Below are positions 19,139 through 26,018 of a stretch of 49,115 nt of DNA, piece by piece. Source of the DNA: CAISIP01 sp043759735 (GTDB lineage: Bacteria > Pseudomonadota > Gammaproteobacteria > Burkholderiales > Burkholderiaceae_C); contig JAYUQC010000007.1 of NCBI GenBank assembly GCA_043759735.1, positions 1 through 49,115 of the forward strand, read 5' to 3'. Made by a program: the position numbers and the translations under genes. How positions within the stretch are numbered: the stretch's first letter is position 1; every line of letters begins with the position of its first letter. The notes under the pieces are model-generated. The model ran no database searches and was not told the origin of the DNA. It worked only from the letters and a program-made list of their open reading frames with translations.

Positions 19139-20932
19139 ATGCCCAAGACCCCGTCGCCCGCCCCGTCACCCGCCAACGCAGCGTGGGCCTGTCCTGTCGT
19201 AACGAGCGCCCCCGGCCCTGGCTTCGCCAGGCCCCCCGAGGGGGTGCCAGAAAACTTGGGAGCGGCCCGGCGTTTTCTCAAGATTGCCCCCAGCCCTGGC
19301 TTCGCCAGGCCCCCCGAGGGGGTGCCAGAAAACTTGGGAGCGGCCCGGCGTTTTCTTGGGAGCCGTCTCGTTTGCGCTTTGGCGCTGGGCCTCGTCCCCA
19401 CCCTGGTTGCAGCGCAGCAGGCCATGGCCCCGCCGGCCAAGCCGGTGTTTGCGATCCGCGGCTTCGACGTGATGGGCGACAACCCTTTGCCCGAGGGCGA
19501 GACGTCCAAGGTGCTGGCCCCGTTCCTGCGCGCCGATGCGACCATCGACACGCTGCAAAAAGCCACTGCGGCACTGGAAGATGCGCTCAAGGCACGGGGT
19601 TACGGTCTGCACCGCGTCGTGTTGCCGTCGCAACAAGTCGGCGCCGCGGTGCGGCTTGACATCGTCCGGTTCAATGTCGGCAAGGTAACCGTCGAGGGCC
19701 TGAGCCGCTATGACGAGGCCAACATCCGCGCCAGCCTGCCGGAGCTGCGTGAGGGCCAGGCACCCAATTTCAAGACGCTATCGGTGCAGACTTCGATCGC
19801 CAACGAAAGCCAGGGCAAACAGGTGCAGGTGGCGCTGAAGGAATCGGATGTGCCCGACCAGATCGATGCCCGCATCGTTGTCAAGGAGTCCCGGCCCTGG
19901 AGTTTCGCAGCCAGCCTGACCAATGCCGGTACCCGCGAGACAGGCCGCGACCGGCTCACGGTATCGGGCAGCCACGCCAACGTGTTCAACCTGGACCACC
20001 AGTTCGTCGGCGCGTACACCACGTCGATCGAGCGCACCAGCGATGTGCAGCAGATCGGGTTGAACTACCGCGTTCCGTTGTACCGCGCCGGCGGCGTGCT
20101 CGGCGCCAGCTTTACCCATTCCACCGTGGTCGGCAACTATGGAACCTTTTCCAGCACCGGTGCCGGCCAGACCATGGGGCTGAGCTATAGCCACTACCTG
20201 CCCGCCGAGGGTGGCTACCGCAGCTTCATCACCTTGGCGCTGGACGACAAGCGCTTCGATATCACCAAAATATCGGGCACGCCGGTACCCGGTCAGATGC
20301 TCCGGCGCAGCCGCCCACTCACATTGGGCTACAACGCCCGGATCGACAGCAACACCGCGGTCTGGGGCTATGCGGTAGACGTTTCGACCAACCTGTCGGG
20401 CGGCAGCGGCAACAATCTGGTGGCCTACCAAAGTGAGGATCCGCGCATCAGCGGCGCGCGCTTCACCGCCTTGCGTGCCAATGCCAACTACCTGGGCATC
20501 CTGGGGGGCGGCTGGTTGTGGAGTGCCCGTGGACAGATGCAATACAGCGGCGACGCGCTGATCTCGGGCGAGCAGTTCGGCCTGGGCGGAGCCGGCAATG
20601 TCCGGGGCACGACCGAGCGGCCGATCTCGGGCGACCGCGGCCTTTTCACCTCGTTCGAGGTCAGCACACCCGAGCTGCAGGCGGGGCTGCGCATGGTCGG
20701 ATTTCTGGACGCGGGCTGGTTGCGCAACAACAATCCCAATGCCACGAACAAACCCGCCAGCGACCGTCTGGCCGGCATCGGACTGGGCCTGCGCTACAAC
20801 CGGGGCCCGGTGGGGTTGACAGCGGAGTGGGGCCGTATCGTGACCGGCAGCGTGCTGGCCAATGGCATGAACACCGCCATTCCACGCGCCGGCGACAACC
20901 GGCTGCATGTGAACCTGACAGCGCGATTCTGA
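19139..20932 (+). CDS. TpsB outer-membrane transporter (ShlB/FhaC/HecB family) with an in-frame N-terminal repeat insertion
   Basis: Outer-membrane beta-barrel that secretes its cognate TpsA. The signal-peptide hydrophobic core (CALALGLVPTLVAA) lies unusually far in, at about 75-90, because two copies of a 26-residue repeat occupy about 24-75. Two POTRA domains follow (starting near VFAIRGFDVMG and VGKVTVEGLSRY), then a barrel with the conserved VRG of loop L6 (GAGNVRGTTERP) and a C-terminal Phe (NLTARF), typical for BAM recognition. Length is 597 aa from ATG 19139. A GTG at 19106 overlapping the FecR-gene stop as GTGA is an equally coupled alternative. Neither has a strong SD. No in-frame start after the repeats would leave an intact signal peptide, so the repeats are probably translated. 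Confidence 0.88.
   Translation: MPKTPSPAPSPANAAWACPVVTSAPGPGFARPPEGVPENLGAARRFLKIAPSPGFARPPEGVPENLGAARRFLGSRLVCALALGLVPTLVAAQQAMAPPAKPVFAIRGFDVMGDNPLPEGETSKVLAPFLRADATIDTLQKATAALEDALKARGYGLHRVVLPSQQVGAAVRLDIVRFNVGKVTVEGLSRYDEANIRASLPELREGQAPNFKTLSVQTSIANESQGKQVQVALKESDVPDQIDARIVVKESRPWSFAASLTNAGTRETGRDRLTVSGSHANVFNLDHQFVGAYTTSIERTSDVQQIGLNYRVPLYRAGGVLGASFTHSTVVGNYGTFSSTGAGQTMGLSYSHYLPAEGGYRSFITLALDDKRFDITKISGTPVPGQMLRRSRPLTLGYNARIDSNTAVWGYAVDVSTNLSGGSGNNLVAYQSEDPRISGARFTALRANANYLGILGGGWLWSARGQMQYSGDALISGEQFGLGGAGNVRGTTERPISGDRGLFTSFEVSTPELQAGLRMVGFLDAGWLRNNNPNATNKPASDRLAGIGLGLRYNRGPVGLTAEWGRIVTGSVLANGMNTAIPRAGDNRLHVNLTARF
19208..19356 (+). repeat. Tandem pair of a 71-nt palindromic element inside tpsB (units A and B)
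   Basis: Unit A is 19208-19278 and unit B 19286-19356. They differ at one base and start exactly 78 bp apart. Each unit has three hairpins: CCTGGC-TTC-GCCAGG, CCCCC-CGA-GGGGG, and a 7-bp stem AGAAAAC ... GTTTTCT enclosing 16 nt. In the tpsB frame each unit reads APSPGFARPPEGVPENLG plus AARRFL. All six frames of the unit are free of stops. The same element occurs in the sulfatase gene (24223-24371). Confidence 0.9.
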
Positions 20933-21991
20933 CTATTCCCGCGTCTGCAGCAGGTCGCCGTTGAACTGCACCTTGGTGCCGACCTTGAAACCTGGGTCCG
21001 TTTCATAACTGACGGTACGGGTGGTTCCGTTGTCCAGCTTGACGGCCACGTCGTAGCGCGAATCGGTACGCACGCGCTTTTCGATTTCGCGCCCGGCGAC
21101 GGCGCCGCCAACCGCGCCCAGCACGGTGGCAGCCGTTTTTCCGTCGCCCTTGCCGACCTGGTTACCCAGCGCGGCCCCGGCAACGCCACCGGCGATCGCG
21201 CCCAGGAAGTTGGGTTTTCCCTTGACCTTGACCTTGCCCACCGATGCCACGACACCACAGGCATCGCAAGTCGGCGGTGGTGGCGGCTCAACCAGTGCAA
21301 CAGGCACCATGGCACCGTTTGCCAGATTCTTCGTCGCGCGGGTTGTCTTGTCGGCCATGGTCAACGAGACCAACGCCTGGGTGGCGTCACTGAATTGGTC
21401 GCGGCTTTTGATGGTGTAACGGCCACTGTAGCGTCCGCTGCGTTCTTCGACCAGCGGTATCACCGTCTTGCCGCCGTCCAGCGAGACCTGCGCCGCGCCG
21501 CCGGCCGTTCCGTTGACGGTGAAAGTGACTTCATGGCCACCACTGAGCGCGCCGGAGTTGCGCGTTTCGATACGGCTGATCTGTGGGTTCGGCTGCGCGA
21601 TCGCCGCCGCCTTGGCATAAGCGACATCGGTCAACAGCGTCTGCGCCAACGCCACCGTGGTCAGCCGCGCGCCGAGCTTGAGGGTCGCCCTGACCTTGCT
21701 GTCATAGGTGAACTTGTCGCGAAAGCTGATGGTGTAGGCGCCCTCGTAGTTGCCGGCATTGGTCTCGGACAAGCCGAGCTGGTTCGAAACACCGTCAATG
21801 TCCAGTTGAACCGTTCCACCGGCGCTGCCACTGACCCGAAAGATGAGTTCGGTGCCCGGTGTCAGTTGCGGCACCTGATCCACCGAAAAACCGCGAATCA
21901 CCGGCATACCGGTCTGTGCCTGCGCCAAGGTCAAAGGAAAAAAGTTGGTGATGGCCAGCAGCATGGCCATCCCGTACGCTCGAATCATCAT
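20933..21991 (-). CDS. Glycine-zipper (17 kDa antigen-like) exported protein
   Basis: A 352-aa exported protein. The signal peptide covers about 1-27 (MMIRAYGMAMLLAI ... AQA). Two similar beta-sandwich-like segments follow, each with SGSAGGTVQLDIDG- or NGTAGGAAQVSLDGG-type strands and a GxYxGxYTI motif. Then come a proline run, a Cys-x-x-Cys-like CDACG, and a glycine-zipper hairpin (LGAIAGGVAGAALGNQVGKG and VLGAVGGAVAGREIEKR) as in Rick_17kDa_Anti proteins. It ends with a small beta domain. The start at 21991 has AGGA 7 nt upstream; the open frame extends 12 codons further. Its stop codon abuts the tpsB stop on the other strand, with no bases between. Probably envelope-associated; function unknown. 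Confidence 0.75.
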   Translation of the reverse strand: MMIRAYGMAMLLAITNFFPLTLAQAQTGMPVIRGFSVDQVPQLTPGTELIFRVSGSAGGTVQLDIDGVSNQLGLSETNAGNYEGAYTISFRDKFTYDSKVRATLKLGARLTTVALAQTLLTDVAYAKAAAIAQPNPQISRIETRNSGALSGGHEVTFTVNGTAGGAAQVSLDGGKTVIPLVEERSGRYSGRYTIKSRDQFSDATQALVSLTMADKTTRATKNLANGAMVPVALVEPPPPPTCDACGVVASVGKVKVKGKPNFLGAIAGGVAGAALGNQVGKGDGKTAATVLGAVGGAVAGREIEKRVRTDSRYDVAVKLDNGTTRTVSYETDPGFKVGTKVQFNGDLLQTRE

Positions 21992-22188
21992 GTTGCAGTC
22001 CTGTGACGGGCCAAAAAAGCAGCCCAAACCATATTACCGCGCAGCGATGCCACGGAAAGTAAAAAATGCGCAGGATCGACCGATACATGGGTTTGACACA
22101 CCAGCGCGTGCCAAAGCCAGTCGATCGCACCGAGGACTGGCGGCTCGCGCTGCAGGCGCTCTGACCTGCAGCGAGGCGCGTCACACCG

Positions 22189-23166
22189 TCAGTCGGCCAG
22201 CACAATGCCGGTCTTGCTGATCACCTCACCCAGCCGTTTGCGTTCGGCGCTGATGAAGGCGGTGAAGTCTTCCGGTGTTTCTGTCACCGGCACCGCGCCC
22301 ATGCGGGTGATGCGGTCGCGCACGTCAGGCAGGTTGATCGCCTTGATGATCTCGGTATTGAGTTGTTTGACGATCGCCGCAGGCGTACCGGCCGGAGCGG
22401 TGATGCCCCAGGACTGGGAGATGTTGTATCCCGGCACGGACTCGGCAATCGTCGGCAGATCGGGCAGGCCCGGATTGCGCTGGTCGCCGGTGGTGGCGAT
22501 AGCGCGAACTTTGCCATTGGTGATGTGCGCACCAGCGGCAATCGGCGAGGTGATGATGACGTGCACCGTTCCGGCGATCACATCGAGCAGTGCCGGACCG
22601 GCGCCTTTGTAGGGGACATGGGTCATCTTGACTTCGGCCAGGAGGTTGAACATTTCTCCGGCCAGGTGCGCCGGCGTTGCTATGCCCGCTGATGCATAGT
22701 TGATGGTGCCGGGATTGGTCTTGATCAGCTTGACCAGTTCGGACACCGACTTGGCGGGTACCGACGGGTTCATCACCATCACGTTGGACGCCGTGGCGAT
22801 GCGCGTGATCGGCATGAATCCATTGGTCGCGTCATAGGGCAGACTCTTTTTCACACTGGGCAGGATGGCCCAGACCGACGTCGTGCTCATGAAGAGGTTG
22901 TAGCCGTCGGGCGCCGCTCGCGCAGCGATCTCGGCCGCCAGCAAACCGGCCGCACCGGGCCGGTTTTCGACAATCACCTGCTGGCCCATGCTGTCCGCCA
23001 TTTTCTGGGCCAGGATGCGGCCCAGGATATCGGGCGATCCACCGGGCGCGTCGGGCACGATCAGGCGGATCGGTTTGGTGGGATAGGCCTGCGCGAAAGC
23101 GGCAGGCGATACGGCGGTCAGGACGACCGCCAGCAGGTTCAAAAGTGCGGGTTTCTGGATCTTCAT
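22189..23166 (-). CDS. Tripartite tricarboxylate transporter (TctC/Bug family) substrate-binding protein
   Basis: A 325-aa periplasmic solute receptor. The Sec signal peptide is MKIQKPALLNLLAVVLTAV ... AFA/Q (about 1-25). The Bug-family fold is marked by YPTKPIRLIVPDAPGGSPDILGR, then VENRPGAAGLLAAE, INYASAGIATPAHLAGEMF, VPYKGAGPALLDVIAG and a C-terminal GAVPVTETPEDFTAFI. The DAPGG Asp that usually contacts a carboxylate is present. TctA and TctB membrane partners are not in the window, as is common for the many Bug proteins in Burkholderiales. ATG 23166 is preceded by GGAG. It lies 116 bp downstream of the sulfatase gene, and by context the ligand may be a sulfate-ester product, which is inference only. 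Confidence 0.9.
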   Translation of the reverse strand: MKIQKPALLNLLAVVLTAVSPAAFAQAYPTKPIRLIVPDAPGGSPDILGRILAQKMADSMGQQVIVENRPGAAGLLAAEIAARAAPDGYNLFMSTTSVWAILPSVKKSLPYDATNGFMPITRIATASNVMVMNPSVPAKSVSELVKLIKTNPGTINYASAGIATPAHLAGEMFNLLAEVKMTHVPYKGAGPALLDVIAGTVHVIITSPIAAGAHITNGKVRAIATTGDQRNPGLPDLPTIAESVPGYNISQSWGITAPAGTPAAIVKQLNTEIIKAINLPDVRDRITRMGAVPVTETPEDFTAFISAERKRLGEVISKTGIVLAD

Positions 23167-23282
23167 GGGCGTCTCCGTTGGTTTTGAAACATCGCCCTGA
23201 AATCGGCTTGCCTGCCGCAGGGCCTTTGGGGAAATACGGGAAGAGGCATGGGCCTGGTTTTGCTGCGTTGCCGCTCGGACCC

Positions 23283-24899
23283 TCAAACTCCCGCGGCCGC
23301 GACGGTGGCTTGCACGCCCGGCGGCGGGGTATAGACAAGCAGACCCTCCTTGAGAATGGCCGCATTGCCACCCCAGTACTCGGCCTTGGCCTTCTGGTCG
23401 GCCCGTGCACGTTGGTCAACCTGCTCGGGATCACACACCGTGCGCAACTGCTGCTCAAGCCCGTGCAGGCGCGCCTGTGCCGCTGGATCACGCGCCAGGT
23501 CGTGCGCCTCGTGCGGGTCGCGGGCCAGGTCGAAAAGCTGCGCGGGCGCGTCGACATGCGCAATCAATTTGTCGTCGCCGGCGCGCAACATGAAGGCGCC
23601 GCGCCGTGAGCCGGCAGCGTGGTATTCGGCAAAGACCGCAGTCGGGTGCGACGCCATGCGGTGCAGCGAATGACCGGGCAGGTCGGCCTCGGCCGGTGCC
23701 GGCGCAAGCCCCGCGCCTTCGACAATGGTGGGATACAGATCCACATGGGAAACCACTCTGGTCTCGACATGCGCTGGCCGAACCTGCGGGCCGCACATCA
23801 GCAGCGGCACCCCGGCGCCGGGTTCGAGCAGATTGGCCTTTCCGAACAGCCCATGCGCACCCAAAGCCTCGCCATGGTCGCTGGTGTAGATGATGCGGGT
23901 GTTTTCCAGCAATCCCAGTTCCTGCGCCGCCTTGATCACCAGGCCGATCTGCCGGTCCAGATGGGTCACCAGCGCGTAATAACAGGCCGTGATGCGGCGC
24001 AGCGCGTCTTCATCGTCCATGGCACGGAAACCCATGATGCGGCGCAAATGGTCGAGCGCAGGATGGGTCGGTCGTTCTGCCGGTCGGAACAGGGCGGGCA
24101 ACGGCATGCTGCTGGCTGGGTACAGGTCGAGCAGTTCCTGCGGCACGCTGAAAGGCGGATGCGGACTGACATAGGACACCAACAACGCCCAGGGTCGTTC
24201 ACCGCGATCCGGGTGTCTCATGAGAAGACGCCGGGCCGCTCCCAAGTCTTCTGGCACCCCCTCAGGGGGCCTGGCGACGCCAGGGCTGGGGGCGCTCATG
24301 AGAAGACGCCGGGCCGCTCCCAAGTTTTCTGGCACCCCCTCGGGGGGCCTGGCGAAGCCAGGGCTGGGGGCGCTCTTAAGCCAGGCGATGGCCAGGCGCG
24401 AGATTTCGGTGTCGTACTCCTGGTAGTGGCTCTGACCCGGTCCGGATTGATCCAGGTACAACTCCCACTGGCCACGGTTCACCGGCTCTTCGTCGGACCA
24501 GCGCAGCAACGTGCTGACCCCGCCCTTGGCGTTGAGGATGTGCATCGGAGCGATTTCCCGCGAGAAGCCGTTGTCGTCCTCGCTGGAGCGGAAATGCAGC
24601 TTGCCGACTGACACCACTTCGCTGTTCGCCTCGCGCAGGCGATGCATCCAGCTCGGCACCCGACCGTCATACACGATGGCGTTGTCCCAGTAGCCGGTCT
24701 GGAACGGAAACCGGCCGGTGGCAATGGATGCGCGCGCCGGACAACACAACGGGCTGGCGGTGTACGCATTGGCAAACCGGGTCCCGCGCGCTGCCAGTGC
24801 ATCAAGCGTCGGCGTCTGGATCAGCGGATTTCCCGAGCAGCCCATGGCGCTGCGGGCGTGGTTGTCGGACAGGAAAAACAGCAGGTTGGCTGGCTTCAT
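23283..24899 (-). CDS. Type I sulfatase carrying a 52-residue repeat insertion
   Basis: Formylglycine-dependent sulfate-ester hydrolase of the alkaline-phosphatase superfamily, 538 aa. The C-x-P-x-R activation motif is Cys52-Cys53-Pro-Ala-Arg56 in SPLCCPARASIATGR, so Cys52 would become formylglycine. Metal ligands appear in FLSDNHARS (D12, N13) and TSDHGEALG (D341, H342), with Lys354 nearby. Residues 176-227 are a foreign insertion made of two 26-residue repeats, between the helix AIAWLK and the strand WALLVSYVSPHPPF, a surface-loop position. The rest of the fold appears intact. The SD is GGGAG and the ATG 24899. The gene lies 50 bp downstream of the GntR gene. No signal peptide is seen, so it is cytoplasmic. 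The substrate is unknown; choline-sulfatase-like is one option. Confidence 0.85.
   Translation of the reverse strand: MKPANLLFFLSDNHARSAMGCSGNPLIQTPTLDALAARGTRFANAYTASPLCCPARASIATGRFPFQTGYWDNAIVYDGRVPSWMHRLREANSEVVSVGKLHFRSSEDDNGFSREIAPMHILNAKGGVSTLLRWSDEEPVNRGQWELYLDQSGPGQSHYQEYDTEISRLAIAWLKSAPSPGFARPPEGVPENLGAARRLLMSAPSPGVARPPEGVPEDLGAARRLLMRHPDRGERPWALLVSYVSPHPPFSVPQELLDLYPASSMPLPALFRPAERPTHPALDHLRRIMGFRAMDDEDALRRITACYYALVTHLDRQIGLVIKAAQELGLLENTRIIYTSDHGEALGAHGLFGKANLLEPGAGVPLLMCGPQVRPAHVETRVVSHVDLYPTIVEGAGLAPAPAEADLPGHSLHRMASHPTAVFAEYHAAGSRRGAFMLRAGDDKLIAHVDAPAQLFDLARDPHEAHDLARDPAAQARLHGLEQQLRTVCDPEQVDQRARADQKAKAEYWGGNAAILKEGLLVYTPPPGVQATVAAAGV
24223..24371 (-). repeat. Tandem pair of the 71-nt palindromic element inside the sulfatase gene (units C and D)
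   Basis: In gene order unit C is 24371-24301 and unit D 24293-24223, again exactly 78 bp apart. Unit C differs from tpsB unit B at one base. Unit D has three further changes: one in each of the first two hairpin loops, and one in the third stem that restores pairing (AGAAGAC with GTCTTCT). Orientation relative to the gene and reading frame match the tpsB copies, giving APSPGFARPPEGVPENLG plus AARRLLM. Confidence 0.9.
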
Positions 24900-24949
24900 G
24901 GGTGCTCCCGAAACGTGGCGACGGCGACGGCGATGGCGAAAACCGGATG

Positions 24950-25720
24950 TCAGCGTAACTCGATGCGATACCGGTAGCGGTCACCGCGCATGTAGGCCTG
25001 GCGGAATTCTCCCGGCTTGTCGGCGACCAGGAAACTGTGGCGCTCGACCAGAAAGACCGGCGCTCCGACGGGCAACTCCAGATGCCGTGCCACGACGTCG
25101 TCGGCAATCACCGGCTCCAGGATTTCCTCGGCGCGCAGAAAGCAAAGGCCATAACGCTGCTCCAGCAGCCCGTAGAAGAACTCGTGCTCGATATCTACTT
25201 TGTCCAGACCCGGCACGATGGCGGCGGGTATGAAACTGGTCGACAAAGTGACCGGCACACCCTCCATGAACTGGAGGCGCCGCACCTCGAAGACAGATTC
25301 GCGCTTTCCCAACTGCAGGATGCGCTGCAGATCGGGCGTGGCCTTGATGCGGGCTATCCCCAGCAATCGGGACACCGCATCGTGCGGCACGGCGCCGACC
25401 CGGTAGTTGCGGTACGACCCCAGCACGCTGCCCTCGAACTTGGGCTTGGCCACAAAGGTGCCGCGTCCCTGGCGGCGCACGATCAGGCCCCTATTTTCCA
25501 GGTCACCGAGCGCACGCCGCAGCGTGCCACGGCTGACACCAAAATGGTGGCACAGGTCGGTTTCGGACGGTAGCGCGTGGTCCGACAACCAGCGGCCCGA
25601 GACCACCTGACGCGTGATGTTTTCCTTGATCTGGTGGTACAGCGGCGAGACCTCCTCGGGCTCGAGCGCAGCCAGACCGTCGAGCCAGGGGTCGCTTGCG
25701 CAAGCATCCAGGGCAGCCAT
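24950..25720 (-). CDS. GntR-family transcriptional regulator, HutC subfamily
   Basis: A 256-aa DNA-binding regulator. The N-terminal winged helix-turn-helix (about 25-92) has SPLYHQIKENITRQVVSG, LPSETDLCHHFGVSRGTLRRAL and the wing GLIVRRQGRGTFVAKP. A UTRA effector-binding domain follows (about 108-250), including the typical VPVTLSTSFIP and APVFLVERHSF. The ATG at 25720 is preceded by GAGGA at 9 nt; a GTG three codons upstream is less likely. It heads a leftward unit with the sulfatase and TctC genes, which it probably controls together with itself. A twin operator-like repeat lies over its putative promoter at 25803-25832. The effector is unknown. Confidence 0.9.
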   Translation of the reverse strand: MAALDACASDPWLDGLAALEPEEVSPLYHQIKENITRQVVSGRWLSDHALPSETDLCHHFGVSRGTLRRALGDLENRGLIVRRQGRGTFVAKPKFEGSVLGSYRNYRVGAVPHDAVSRLLGIARIKATPDLQRILQLGKRESVFEVRRLQFMEGVPVTLSTSFIPAAIVPGLDKVDIEHEFFYGLLEQRYGLCFLRAEEILEPVIADDVVARHLELPVGAPVFLVERHSFLVADKPGEFRQAYMRGDRYRYRIELR

Positions 25721-25802
25721 GCACTCCACTCCTCACCATCAGCCGGCGGGTTCCCGCTTCGGCGCACTGGCGTCAACACGGGTTCGATTCTTCAACTTGT
25801 CT

Positions 25803-25846
25803 ATACGTTTAAACCTATGATACGTTGAAACCGGCAAATCATGCAA
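25803..25846 (-). promoter_or_regulatory. Putative promoter and twin operator of the GntR-sulfatase-TctC unit
   Basis: On the leftward strand TTGCAT (25846-25841) and TATCAT (25822-25817) form a -35/-10 pair with an 18-bp spacer. Overlapping and following the -10 are two direct 13-mers on the plus strand, ATACGTTTAAACC (25803-25815) and ATACGTTGAAACC (25820-25832), 17 bp apart and differing at one base. This position suits repression by the adjacent GntR protein. The rest of the 298-bp gap to corA shows no gene. Confidence 0.5.
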
Positions 25847-26018
25847 TGGCTGGCGGCGGCGCAAGGCGCGGTAGCCCGCGTGGCTGACCAGGGCCGGCGC
25901 GCGGCCGCCATCGCGCGCGGTGACCTGGGCTTCTCGCCTGCGCCGGGAACCAGGGCAGAATTGGACTGACAGGCACTGCGCGATTCCCCCGACGCAGTGC
26001 CAGCGTATTGGAGAAGGC

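Noticed and set aside
19208..19356. Tandem palindromic units read as a CRISPR array
   Set aside because: Only two units, with 7-bp spacers, inside an open coding frame and with no cas genes.
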